A DNA stretch of 33,896 nucleotides from Bacteriovoracaceae bacterium. GTDB taxonomy: Bacteria; Bdellovibrionota; Bacteriovoracia; Bacteriovoracales; Bacteriovoracaceae. Under the pieces are notes generated by a model. It was given only the letters and a program-made list of their open reading frames with translations. It did no database searches and was not told where the DNA came from. Shown here piece after piece: positions 1 to 7,033 of this stretch. Position 1 is the stretch's first letter; every line of letters starts with the position of its first letter. The position numbers and the translations under genes are program-made. The stretch is from contig CANHIY010000015.1 of assembly GCA_947461175.1 (NCBI GenBank), forward strand, positions 1 to 33,896. The letters run 5' to 3'.

Positions 1-1
1 G

Positions 2-745
2 GATAGTGTGTATATAGGACTTAATAAGCTTAAAGAGCTTCTTAACCTTAAGGAGCGTCCACGAATCCTTGAATGTTATGACGTGGCCATTTGGCAGGGC
101 TTATCTCCTACTGCTTCTCAAATTGTTTTTGAAGAGGGAAAGCCAGATAAAACTAAATACAGATACTATCATTTGGAAGTCAGACCAGAGGGAAATAATG
201 ACTTTGCCATGATGAAGGAGGTCATCTCTAGAAGATTGAGTCATGGTGACCTACCTGATGTTTTTGTCGTTGATGGAGGTGTGGCCCAGGTGAATACAGT
301 TTCTGCTGTTTTAAGTGAAATGGAAATTTATCTTCCTGTCGTAGGGATCGCAAAGAGCAGAGAGGTTTCAGATTCATTCCAGTCAATTGAAGTGAAAAAA
401 ACCGAAGAGCGCTTAATTATACCGGGAAGATCAAACCCTTATATCTTAAGTAAATGTCCTTCGCTTTTTAAAATTATTGTTTCCATGAGGGATGAGGCCC
501 ACCGATTTTCGAGAAAACTTCACCATAAGGCTGAATCAAAAAGAGTGGTGTCTACGTGGTTAAATGAAGTGAAGGGTTTAAATGGGGAGACAAAGAAAAA
601 AATTCTCTCCCAGTTATCTCTATCACAAAATGAACTCAAGAACCTATCCATGCAGGAATTGATGAATTATTTTAGCTTAAGGCCACCCGAGGCCAAGATC
701 CTGTGGAAATTTTTAAATAAAAATGAAGAATTGCCTCAAAGTTAA
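2..745 (+). CDS. uvrC: UvrC, excinuclease ABC subunit C (5' end outside window)
   Basis: UvrC makes the two incisions around bulky DNA lesions in nucleotide excision repair, acting with UvrA and UvrB in the cytoplasm. The reading frame is open from base 2, so the gene starts upstream; about 247 residues remain of a protein usually near 600. What remains is the C-terminal RNase H-like nuclease, with the two acidic motifs ECYDVA and VDGG and the later conserved stretch MRDEAHRFSRKLHH, followed by a helix-hairpin-helix region (LNEVKGLNGETKKKIL). The N-terminal GIY-YIG nuclease and the UvrB-binding domain lie outside the window. The GTG at position 8 is internal, not a start. The stop codon overlaps that of the opposing gene by three bases, leaving no room for a separate terminator. 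Confidence 0.93.
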   Translation, partial: DSVYIGLNKLKELLNLKERPRILECYDVAIWQGLSPTASQIVFEEGKPDKTKYRYYHLEVRPEGNNDFAMMKEVISRRLSHGDLPDVFVVDGGVAQVNTVSAVLSEMEIYLPVVGIAKSREVSDSFQSIEVKKTEERLIIPGRSNPYILSKCPSLFKIIVSMRDEAHRFSRKLHHKAESKRVVSTWLNEVKGLNGETKKKILSQLSLSQNELKNLSMQELMNYFSLRPPEAKILWKFLNKNEELPQS

Positions 746-951
746 TTTAAAATGTGGATAACTCTTCTATTTCCACACCCACAATCCATACACCTTGCGG
801 TTTCTTGAACGAGGAGGTTTTTATAATCTGGCATGTGGGAGAGAAGAAGTTTTGAGCCACAAACTTTGCATTCATCGATGGTTTTTTTGACCTGATTAAT
901 ATCTCCGAAATATTCCTCAAAACTTTCAAATTTAAAATCTGTGTCAGACAT
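742..951 (-). CDS. small zinc-ribbon-like protein
   Basis: A 69-residue protein not assigned to a named family. Two cysteine knuckles are visible: CKVC near residue 29, and CMDCGC near residue 54. This is the CX2C...CX2C arrangement of a small zinc ribbon, preceded by an acidic N-terminus rich in Phe. A good ribosome site (AGGGAG, six bases before ATG on the minus strand) supports the start. The gene is tail-to-tail with uvrC, with overlapping stops, and divergent from the uracil-DNA-glycosylase-like gene. No membrane segment or signal is seen, so it is probably cytoplasmic. It could bind nucleic acid or a protein partner, but nothing in the sequence decides which. Confidence 0.72.
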   Translation of the reverse strand: MSDTDFKFESFEEYFGDINQVKKTIDECKVCGSKLLLSHMPDYKNLLVQETARCMDCGCGNRRVIHILN

Positions 952-1054
952 TTTTAACTCCCTGTGCTTTGAGAGCCTTTCGGTACATGAAAGATTTAAT
1001 TTAAAAAATTTTAAGGCTAGGAAATAAGGTTCACTCTGTGTTACAAAATCTCAA

Positions 1055-1747
1055 ATGAAAGATGTATTTAAGCAAAAATTATTGGATCTCAGGTCCCCTC
1101 AGCCTCCAAGAACTTTCAGTGAGGCCCTCTTTGGTGTCTGTTTTTGGGCACAGAAAAAATCGAAGATTCAGGAATCCTCGGTACCTATGATTTCAATTAA
1201 CGATGAGGCTTTTGATCCAGACTTTACCTTTAATGCACAACAGGCTGATCTTATTTTTAAAAATAAACAAACTAGTCAGGTAAAGGTTTTGTTTATCACT
1301 GAGAAGTTCAGAAATTGGGATGAGGCTTCCTTGGAGTTTAAATCCGGTTTTATTAATGAATTGATCATGGCATTTCCCCTACAGACGGCAGAACTTTTTG
1401 AGAGGATGATTAAGGCCATGAATCTGACAAGTGAGGAGGTGATAATCCTTCCTCTAATAGGGTTAGATGATAAGAACTGCTCATCTGATGTTTTTAAAGT
1501 TGCTGAAAGGTTTCGACCAGAAGTGGTCATAACCTTAGGTTCTAGTGCGACCACAGGAATACTTAAGTCTAGCGATCGACTTTCCTTAATCCATGGTCAG
1601 TTTTTTTCAAGAAAGCACTCCGATCAGTCAACTTTTCAGGTTGTTCCTCTTTTCCACCCAAGCATTATTGAGACAAATCAGAACATGAAAAAAACTGCAT
1701 GGAGTGATATGCAGAAAATCATGAAATATTTAAAAAAACTTCCTTAG
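1055..1747 (+). CDS. uracil-DNA glycosylase superfamily-like protein
   Basis: This 230-residue protein resembles the C-terminal half of the family 4/5 uracil-DNA glycosylase fold. It has the segment RPEVVITLGSSAT near residue 153, where the family has a VI.LG..A strand-turn, and an intact HPS motif (H201-P-S203) followed by a helix like that of the family (KKTAWSDMQKIM). The usual N-terminal motif GEAPG..ED is not recognisable; the corresponding strand reads VLFITEKFRNWDE. The cysteines that hold the 4Fe-4S cluster in family 4 are also missing. It may therefore be inactive on uracil or act on another base. No clear Shine-Dalgarno sequence precedes the ATG. It lies upstream of two cell-wall genes on the same strand, with a 61-base gap to the next start. 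Confidence 0.6.
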   Translation: MKDVFKQKLLDLRSPQPPRTFSEALFGVCFWAQKKSKIQESSVPMISINDEAFDPDFTFNAQQADLIFKNKQTSQVKVLFITEKFRNWDEASLEFKSGFINELIMAFPLQTAELFERMIKAMNLTSEEVIILPLIGLDDKNCSSDVFKVAERFRPEVVITLGSSATTGILKSSDRLSLIHGQFFSRKHSDQSTFQVVPLFHPSIIETNQNMKKTAWSDMQKIMKYLKKLP

Positions 1748-1808
1748 CTTTTCTGATTTTATGATTAAATAGTTTTTGAGTCGTATAATTTCCAAGGATA
1801 GGGAATTA

Positions 1809-2948
1809 GTGTTTAAAACAGGAAGTTTAACCTTAATTTTGCTTCATTCAGCATTTGCGGGCGCTGCTGTCCCGTCAGTAAAAGTTCTTATTGCAAAGTC
1901 TTTAAAAAATATCATTGTAGAGGGGATTGATCTCAAAAAAACAATCCATACCCAAAAAAAATCTCAACAATACGTTGGACGAAAAAAAATCTCATTTAAA
2001 TGTGGTCCCTTTGGTAGCAAGGCAAAGAATTCTTTAAAAAATCCTCTGTTAGTGGCCTCTTTGAGTTCTCCAACTGGACTTATTTCTTGGGGAGATCAAA
2101 AATACAAAGGTGAACTTCACCTTTTAACGAGTCCCAATCAGCAAAGTTGTGATCTTGTAAACAATGTTTCTATGGAAACATACCTTATGACTTTGCTGTC
2201 GAAAGAAATGAATGGAACCTGGCCTATTGAAGCGTTAAAGGCCCAGGCCGTAGCTGCAAGAACCTATGCCTATGAAAGGCTTAATAAGGTTGGAAGCTTT
2301 GATGATGATAAGTTATATCATCTTGAGTCTTCAGAAAAAGATCAAGTCTCAGGTAATTATCATGACATTACAAAAAAAACTCTTAACGCCGCCAAAGAAA
2401 CCCAAGGCATGATTTTAGTTGGTCCATCTGGAAAGATTTCTCCTGCATTTTTCCATTCAAAGTGTGGTGGTAAGACCCTGCGGCCTGACCAAGTCTGGGG
2501 AGGGGTGGAAGAAGGTTACCGGTCTGTGGATTGTCACTTTTGTCAAAGAACTGGGATGAAGGATTGGAATTACCAAATCAAGGGAAATAAGCTCACTCAG
2601 ATGGTAGATCAGGTTTTGAGGCGCTATTATGCTGACGAAATGGAGGGAGATGATTTACGGCTCATGCCTGATTCTCCTCACAACTCGGAAATTCGTTTGT
2701 ATGCCGGAGATAGGCTTCATATCATAAAAAAGTCTTACCTAAGGAATCTTGCCGGACGAGAACTTTTGCCATCAAATAATTTTGTGATTGAAACCAAAAA
2801 AAATGAATTTCATGTCCAAGGTCAAGGCTACGGTCACGGAGTTGGACTTTGTCAACTTGGTGCACTTGAATTAGCAAAACGTGGCTATAATTATCAGCAA
2901 ATCCTTTCTTTTTATTTTCCCAAACATCGTTTAAGAAGAGCTTATTGA
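1809..2948 (+). CDS. SpoIID/LytB-domain exported transglycosylase
   Basis: SpoIID-type enzymes are lytic transglycosylases that cut glycan strands already stripped of stem peptides. The family core is clear: METYLMTLLSKEMNG with the probable catalytic Glu at residue 133, then ALKAQAVAARTYAYER, then the C-terminal signature GQGYGHGVGLCQLGALELA. A cluster of His and Cys (FFHSKCGG and, later, DCHFC) could bind zinc, as has been described for a clostridial SpoIID. A longer frame opens with TTG at 1776, but the GTG at 1809 has AGGG five bases upstream and yields a signal peptide (FKTGSLTLILLHSAFAGAA), so I place the start there, giving 379 residues. It is followed after one base by an amidase, the enzyme class that makes its substrate. 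In a non-sporulating Gram-negative cell the pair presumably works in periplasmic wall remodelling. Confidence 0.88.
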   Translation: MFKTGSLTLILLHSAFAGAAVPSVKVLIAKSLKNIIVEGIDLKKTIHTQKKSQQYVGRKKISFKCGPFGSKAKNSLKNPLLVASLSSPTGLISWGDQKYKGELHLLTSPNQQSCDLVNNVSMETYLMTLLSKEMNGTWPIEALKAQAVAARTYAYERLNKVGSFDDDKLYHLESSEKDQVSGNYHDITKKTLNAAKETQGMILVGPSGKISPAFFHSKCGGKTLRPDQVWGGVEEGYRSVDCHFCQRTGMKDWNYQIKGNKLTQMVDQVLRRYYADEMEGDDLRLMPDSPHNSEIRLYAGDRLHIIKKSYLRNLAGRELLPSNNFVIETKKNEFHVQGQGYGHGVGLCQLGALELAKRGYNYQQILSFYFPKHRLRRAY

Positions 2949-2949
2949 T

Positions 2950-3678
2950 ATGCAGAGTTTTTCTTTTTTGTTTTTTTTCATTCTTTTGAGCCTAAATTGT
3001 TTTGGAAAAACAGTGCTGATAGATCCTGGTCATGGTGGAGAGGAAATAGGAGCGATAGGTTATTTGGATAAAGGAAAAACCAAAAAGGTTTTTGAAAAAG
3101 ACCTATCCTTGAGGCTTGCCCAGAAAGTCAAAGACCTTTTAAACAGAAGTACCACTGCCTACTTGACCAGAAGCTTAGATAGGGCCGTAACTTTACAGGA
3201 GCGGGCGGACCTGGCCGATATAGTAAAAGCAGATTTATTTCTTTCAATCCATTTTAACTCATCAACGAACCCCTCAAGTCATGGCTTTGAACTTTATTAT
3301 TTGGACAATAATTCAGATGTGGCGGCAAGAAAAGTTGAGAAGGCTGAAAATCTTAATCTCAAGGGGGAAGAACTGATTATAAATCAGATACTCGTTGATC
3401 TGGTTGTTCAAAAAACAGTGGAACATTCAAAACAACTTGCTTCATTGGTGCATGAAAGTGTGAGTCCCTATGTGAAAATGCATGGGATAACAGACCGGGG
3501 AGTTAAATCGGGACTTTTTTATGTGCTTGCTTTATCTAAAAGACCTGGTCTTTTAATAGAAGCTGGATTTGTTTCAAATCAAACTGAATTAAAAAAAATT
3601 GGGGAAGAAAAATACCTCAATGATCTAGCAAAAGGCATCTCTGAAGGTGTTTTGAAGTTTATTAAAAATCAAAAGTAA
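2950..3678 (+). CDS. N-acetylmuramoyl-L-alanine amidase (Amidase_3)
   Basis: A zinc amidase that removes stem peptides from peptidoglycan in the periplasm. The four family positions are present: H28 in DPGHGG, E49 in FEKDLS, H101 in SIHFN and the catalytic E204 in IEAGF. The first 19 residues form a hydrophobic signal peptide (FSFLFFFILLSLNCFG). At 242 residues it is essentially a bare catalytic domain, without the AMIN or SPOR domains of AmiC-type division amidases. The ATG sits one base after the SpoIID stop, so the two are almost certainly co-translated; amidase action would create the denuded glycan that SpoIID enzymes cut. It converges with the lipoprotein gene downstream, and only 20 bases separate the stops. 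Confidence 0.93.
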   Translation: MQSFSFLFFFILLSLNCFGKTVLIDPGHGGEEIGAIGYLDKGKTKKVFEKDLSLRLAQKVKDLLNRSTTAYLTRSLDRAVTLQERADLADIVKADLFLSIHFNSSTNPSSHGFELYYLDNNSDVAARKVEKAENLNLKGEELIINQILVDLVVQKTVEHSKQLASLVHESVSPYVKMHGITDRGVKSGLFYVLALSKRPGLLIEAGFVSNQTELKKIGEEKYLNDLAKGISEGVLKFIKNQK

Positions 3679-3698
3679 GAATTCTTAAAAAACGCTAA

Positions 3699-4289
3699 TT
3701 ACATTCTTCTGCAGAATGAAAAAGGGGCGCCTAGGGATGTACCACCATCCATCCAGCGGAATTCAGCACTCCCTCCGCCAGGGAATAGCATGGTAGCGGC
3801 AGTCATAGGTTTAAATAGACAATTTGAATAAGCTCCGATTTTTACTCCCATTAATTGCCCTTGTCCGGTTGGTGCAAAGGATCTTGGACACATGTATCCA
3901 ACAAAAAGTGGTGGACGACCAACTGGCTGACCCACTAAAACTGAGACGTCTCCGAAGGAGGTAACTCCAACATAGATATCATTTGGTGGAATGACGGTGG
4001 GAAAATTAACCAAGGGAATTTGAATCGGAATTCTTTGTCCAGCGTAGGGACTATTGAATCCGGTCATGCCGTTGAATCCACTTCGGCAAGGATTTTGTTG
4101 CATGACTTGATTTATGCTCATTCCTCCATAGCTATATGGGGAGTTGATATTATTTACAGGAAGCATTCCGTTGGTGTAAGGATTGTTGTAGCCCCAATTT
4201 GTTCTTTTTCCTGATTCATTATTTTTACCACATGAAAAAAGAAAAAATAGAAGAGTAAGATACCAAAAGCTTGGGCCTACGGATTTCAT
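3699..4289 (-). CDS. lineage-specific Gly/Asn/Pro-rich lipoprotein
   Basis: I do not recognise a family. The frame extends upstream to 4373, but the ATG at 4289 has AAGGAG eight bases before it and opens a typical lipoprotein signal (KSVGPSFWYLTLLFFLFSC), with the lipid-modified Cys at residue 20; this gives 196 residues. The mature part begins with a flexible stretch rich in Asn, Gly, Tyr and Pro (about residues 24-80) and ends in a more compact region with paired Cys residues. It stands alone on the minus strand between the amidase and a membrane protein transcribed the other way. The location (inner or outer membrane) and function cannot be read from sequence. Confidence 0.78.
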   Translation of the reverse strand: MKSVGPSFWYLTLLFFLFSCGKNNESGKRTNWGYNNPYTNGMLPVNNINSPYSYGGMSINQVMQQNPCRSGFNGMTGFNSPYAGQRIPIQIPLVNFPTVIPPNDIYVGVTSFGDVSVLVGQPVGRPPLFVGYMCPRSFAPTGQGQLMGVKIGAYSNCLFKPMTAATMLFPGGGSAEFRWMDGGTSLGAPFSFCRRM

Positions 4290-4291
4290 GC

Positions 4292-4309
4292 TAAGACTCC
4301 TTCGTCTTA
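4292..4309 (-). promoter_or_regulatory. hairpin holding the lipoprotein Shine-Dalgarno in its loop
   Basis: On the minus strand the six-base arms TAAGAC and GTCTTA enclose the loop GAAGGA, which is the core of the ribosome-binding site for the ATG at 4289. This is a perfect inverted repeat. Whether it presents or hides the site depends on RNA folding that I cannot compute. Confidence 0.45.
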
Positions 4310-4420
4310 AAATTTCTCCCTTACTCATCGGAGCAAACTGGTAGGAGACTTTAGTTTTTTTTTTGATGAACAAAATCTGCCTAGTTTTAAGTATTTAGAA
4401 TCAAGATTAAAATATTTACC

Positions 4421-5362
4421 ATGGTACTTACTAAAATTGTTCATGAGTTTCGAGGGGTTTTTAAGACCGAAAATAGCCGTTTTGTGGCCTCTGTTGGGCT
4501 TAAGGTCTCAGGAATTTCTTTAATCATCACCTTTGCTATTTATTGGTTTTTATTTCAAGTCTTGAGACTAAATTACGCTTTTTTTAGGGCCCACGGATTT
4601 CCTGAAGTACGGGATGACAGTTCTTTTTTTGATCTGGTTATTGTTGAAACTCTTGATACATTACCTGGCCTTTTTGTATTTCATATTTGTCTTTTTTTCA
4701 TTGGATCCTATGTTGGTTGGTTGATGCTAAGACCTTTTAAAACAATGGGAGACTATTGTGAAAATGTTTTAGAAAATCTTAATTATGCCTATAAAGTTGA
4801 AGAATTTAGCTCATACACTTTATTTACTCGTTTTTCAGAATTTTTCTTTGAATACCTTAGAGAATCCAGAAGAAAGAAGGAAATTCTATCAAATAGCATA
4901 CCTCCCCAATATTCTAAAATTCACAAACCTGTGATTGATTATATATTCCTTTTGCATTTTGGTTTGCTTCTGATCATTGTCTCCATAGTAAGTGCTATCT
5001 TTATTATTGAAAATACCGGGACTGTTTATGCTTCGATGGTAGAGTTAGCGACCAAGACCTTAAAGGATCAAGCCTCAGTGAGTAAGTACTTCACGGAGCA
5101 AATGTTTATCATGGATAGTATTTTTAAATTAACGATTGTTCTTTTGACTTTCTTTTATACGCTCCTGGGGCTTCACTTGTATTCAAAAATTTCTGGCGCA
5201 TCATTTGCCATTTTTTCTACCATGCGGACTTACATGAAAGGTAACTATTCTAGTCGGGTACATCTGGTTGGGTATACCCATATGAGAGAATACACAAGAA
5301 AATTAAATAAGTACCTTGATTACGTTCAAAAAAATTTTTCCAATGAACAGTCCAAGAATTAA
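4421..5362 (+). CDS. four-helix membrane protein with HAMP-like C-terminal tail
   Basis: A 313-residue inner-membrane protein with no family I can name. Hydrophobic helices lie at about residues 24-48, 82-103, 172-196 and 232-254. The segment between helices 2 and 3 (about 104-171) would be cytoplasmic, and that between 3 and 4 periplasmic. The tail after helix 4 (MRTYMKGNYSSRVHLVGYTH, then a helix ending near DYVQKNF) looks like a HAMP linker, and a similar stretch (RPFKTMGDYCENVLENLN) follows helix 2, suggesting an internal duplication. There is no kinase, cyclase or chemoreceptor output domain after it. No strong ribosome site precedes the ATG. It lies 52 bases ahead of the DsbA-like lipoprotein gene and may share its transcript. 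Confidence 0.8.
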   Translation: MVLTKIVHEFRGVFKTENSRFVASVGLKVSGISLIITFAIYWFLFQVLRLNYAFFRAHGFPEVRDDSSFFDLVIVETLDTLPGLFVFHICLFFIGSYVGWLMLRPFKTMGDYCENVLENLNYAYKVEEFSSYTLFTRFSEFFFEYLRESRRKKEILSNSIPPQYSKIHKPVIDYIFLLHFGLLLIIVSIVSAIFIIENTGTVYASMVELATKTLKDQASVSKYFTEQMFIMDSIFKLTIVLLTFFYTLLGLHLYSKISGASFAIFSTMRTYMKGNYSSRVHLVGYTHMREYTRKLNKYLDYVQKNFSNEQSKN

Positions 5363-5414
5363 AACTTTGTGGTAATTTATTAGATATATTTATCCACGCA
5401 TACAAAGGAATAAC

Positions 5415-6191
5415 ATGAAAAGAATTTCTTTCCTTGCAGTTGTCTTATTGGCATCTGCTTGTACAACAAAAGATGATTTAAAAAAAATGATTAAGGAAAA
5501 TCCAGAAATCATCACAGAAGCGATCGAAGCAAATCCTTCTCAGTTTATCGAAGCTCTAAATAAAGCAGTTAAGGTAGCACAAGAGGGTGAAGGTAAAAGA
5601 CGTCAGGATGAGGAGAAAAAGGCCCTAGAAGATTCCTATAATAACCCCATCCTTCCGAACCTACGAGCCGATGAAAGTTTCCGTGGCAACAAAGATGCCC
5701 CTATTACTCTTGTTGAATACTCAGATTTTGAGTGCCCATTTTGCTCCAGAGGATTTAACACTGTCATGGAGTTAATGAGTAAGTATGAAGGGAAGATCCG
5801 CTTTGTTTACAAGCATCTTCCATTAAGTTTCCATCCTCAGGCCATGCCTGCTTCTCAGTACTTTGAGGCAATTCGCCTTCAGAGTCCTGCTAAAGCTTGG
5901 GAATTTCATGATAGAATTTATAAGGATCAGCGTCAGCTTCAAAATGGAGAAGCTTGGTTAAAATCAATTGCAAAGGAATTAAGGGTTGACCTTGCAAGAC
6001 TTGCATTAGATGTGAAATCTGAGACAGTTAAGAAAAGAATTGATGAAGATATGGCAGAAGCGGCAAAATTTGGTTTTCAGGGTACACCTGGTTTTGTGAT
6101 TAATGGTATTCCTGTAAAGGGAGCATATCCTATTAATCATTTTGAAGGAATTGTTGAGGAGCTAAAGAAAAGAGGAAAACTCTCCCTCTAA
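5415..6191 (+). CDS. DsbA-family thiol oxidoreductase lipoprotein
   Basis: A thioredoxin-fold disulfide enzyme of the DsbA/Com1 type that acts outside the cytoplasm. The N-terminus is a lipoprotein signal (FLAVVLLASAC, Cys16). Next comes a charged helical segment with the recurrent ENPEIITEAIEANP motif common in this subfamily, and then the thioredoxin domain from about residue 90. The redox centre is C107-P-F-C110, and the cis-proline loop is G223-T-P225. At 258 residues it matches membrane-tethered DsbA proteins. AAAGGA precedes the ATG. It is the last gene before a strong terminator, so it ends the transcription unit ahead of the flagellar cluster. Substrates are unknown; Cys-containing exported proteins such as those encoded at 1809 and 21410 are possible. 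Confidence 0.92.
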   Translation: MKRISFLAVVLLASACTTKDDLKKMIKENPEIITEAIEANPSQFIEALNKAVKVAQEGEGKRRQDEEKKALEDSYNNPILPNLRADESFRGNKDAPITLVEYSDFECPFCSRGFNTVMELMSKYEGKIRFVYKHLPLSFHPQAMPASQYFEAIRLQSPAKAWEFHDRIYKDQRQLQNGEAWLKSIAKELRVDLARLALDVKSETVKKRIDEDMAEAAKFGFQGTPGFVINGIPVKGAYPINHFEGIVEELKKRGKLSL

Positions 6192-6211
6192 TTATTTTAC
6201 ATACTCTTTAT

Positions 6212-6249
6212 CAAAGGGCCCTGTGTTTTCACTGGGCCCTTTGTTTTTT
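6212..6249 (+). terminator. intrinsic terminator after the DsbA-like gene
   Basis: A perfect ten-base inverted repeat, CAAAGGGCCC and GGGCCCTTTG, is extended by three further pairs around a TTTT loop and followed by six T residues (6244-6249). This is a strong factor-independent terminator that separates the DsbA-like gene from the flagellar cluster. Confidence 0.93.
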
Positions 6250-6363
6250 ATACACTATTCTCATTTATATTCATCACACTTGAATTTCCTGGATTAAAGT
6301 ATTTTAAAAGAGACGAGAAAATTTTGCCTAGGGGAAAATTCTTTCTATCTGTCCTCCTTCACC

Positions 6364-6392
6364 TTGATTCAAATGCTATTGGAAGTTATAAT
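6364..6392 (+). promoter_or_regulatory. housekeeping-type promoter of the flagellar cluster
   Basis: TTGATT (6364-6369) and a perfect TATAAT (6387-6392) are separated by exactly 17 bases, fitting a sigma-70 promoter. Transcription would begin near 6398-6399, some 36 bases before the fliL ATG. It is the only good promoter I see between the terminator and fliL, and no FliA-type promoter is convincing there. Confidence 0.72.
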
Positions 6393-6395
6393 TTT

Positions 6396-6420
6396 AGATG
6401 ACTCAAGGAATGGGTCATCT
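6396..6420 (+). promoter_or_regulatory. 5' leader hairpin before fliL
   Basis: AGATGAC and GTCATCT form a seven-base stem that extends by a G-T and a C-G pair around a short AAGGAAT loop. It lies exactly where the transcript from the predicted promoter should begin and ends four bases before the fliL ribosome site GAAAGG. It may stabilise the mRNA 5' end or affect fliL translation. Confidence 0.5.
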
Positions 6421-6434
6421 TTTGAAAGGTATTT

Positions 6435-6989
6435 ATGGCCGAAGACAATAAACAAGCTCCTCCTGCTCAAATAAGCCCTTCTAATAAAAATCCTCTCATG
6501 ATTCTGTTGATGATCGTTAATATTGCGGCCTTAGGAATGATCGCTTTTTTTCAGTGGAAATTCATGGAAATGGAGGCGAAAAGACCAGATCTCACTCAGT
6601 TATTAAAAGAAAAACCATCTGGAACACCCGCAGAAGGCTCAGAAGAAGCCCAGGCAGAACAAAAACCAGCGGAAGTGGTCAAGAAGGAAAATTTACTGGC
6701 ATTGGATAGTTTCACGGTCAATCTTGCACAAGGTGAAGGACCCAGAAGGTATGTCAGGTTAGATGCAGTTTTAAAAATGAGTGAGGATGCAAAAACTCCT
6801 GAATTTGAGGCAAGGAAACCACAAATACGGGATACCATCATCAGTATTTTGAATACGAAAAGAGCAGATGATCTTTTGAAAAAAGAAGGAAAAAGTTACT
6901 TAAAGGAAGAAATTAAATCTGCTGTGAATTCCTTTCTCGTAGATGGGAAAGTGGAAGATATATATTATATAAGTTTTCAAATCAACTAG
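6435..6989 (+). CDS. fliL: FliL, flagellar stator-associated protein
   Basis: FliL is a single-pass inner-membrane protein that surrounds the stator units and supports torque. This 184-residue protein has a short cytoplasmic N-terminus, one membrane helix at about residues 19-41, a Pro/Glu/Ala-rich linker, and then a periplasmic FliL domain from about residue 85 (LALDSFTVNLAQGEG, RYVRLDAVLKMS, KPQIRDTIISILNTK). That order and its position directly before fliM identify it. GAAAGG five bases upstream sets the ATG start. It is first in the flagellar cluster and directly follows the predicted promoter and leader hairpin. Confidence 0.93.
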   Translation: MAEDNKQAPPAQISPSNKNPLMILLMIVNIAALGMIAFFQWKFMEMEAKRPDLTQLLKEKPSGTPAEGSEEAQAEQKPAEVVKKENLLALDSFTVNLAQGEGPRRYVRLDAVLKMSEDAKTPEFEARKPQIRDTIISILNTKRADDLLKKEGKSYLKEEIKSAVNSFLVDGKVEDIYYISFQIN

Positions 6990-7004
6990 TGAACAGGATG
7001 TTCA
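6990..7004 (+). other. inverted repeat between fliL and fliM
   Basis: TGAACA, GGA, TGTTCA: a perfect 15-base dyad starting right after the fliL stop, upstream of the fliM ribosome site AGGAGG. It could be a small RNA hairpin that insulates or protects fliM mRNA, or an operator-like dyad; the sequence alone does not decide. Confidence 0.35.
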
Positions 7005-7033
7005 GTTGGTGTTAAATCCCAGGAGGGGATAGC

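Noticed and set aside
1776-1808. TTG at 1776 as start of the SpoIID-type protein
   Set aside because: It adds a charged segment before the signal peptide and has no ribosome site, whereas GTG at 1809 has AGGG at a good distance.
6295-6319. TAAAGTAT and GACGAGAA as a FliA (sigma-28) promoter for fliL
   Set aside because: The boxes resemble the consensus, but the distance between them is two bases too short, and a much better sigma-70 promoter lies downstream at 6364-6392.
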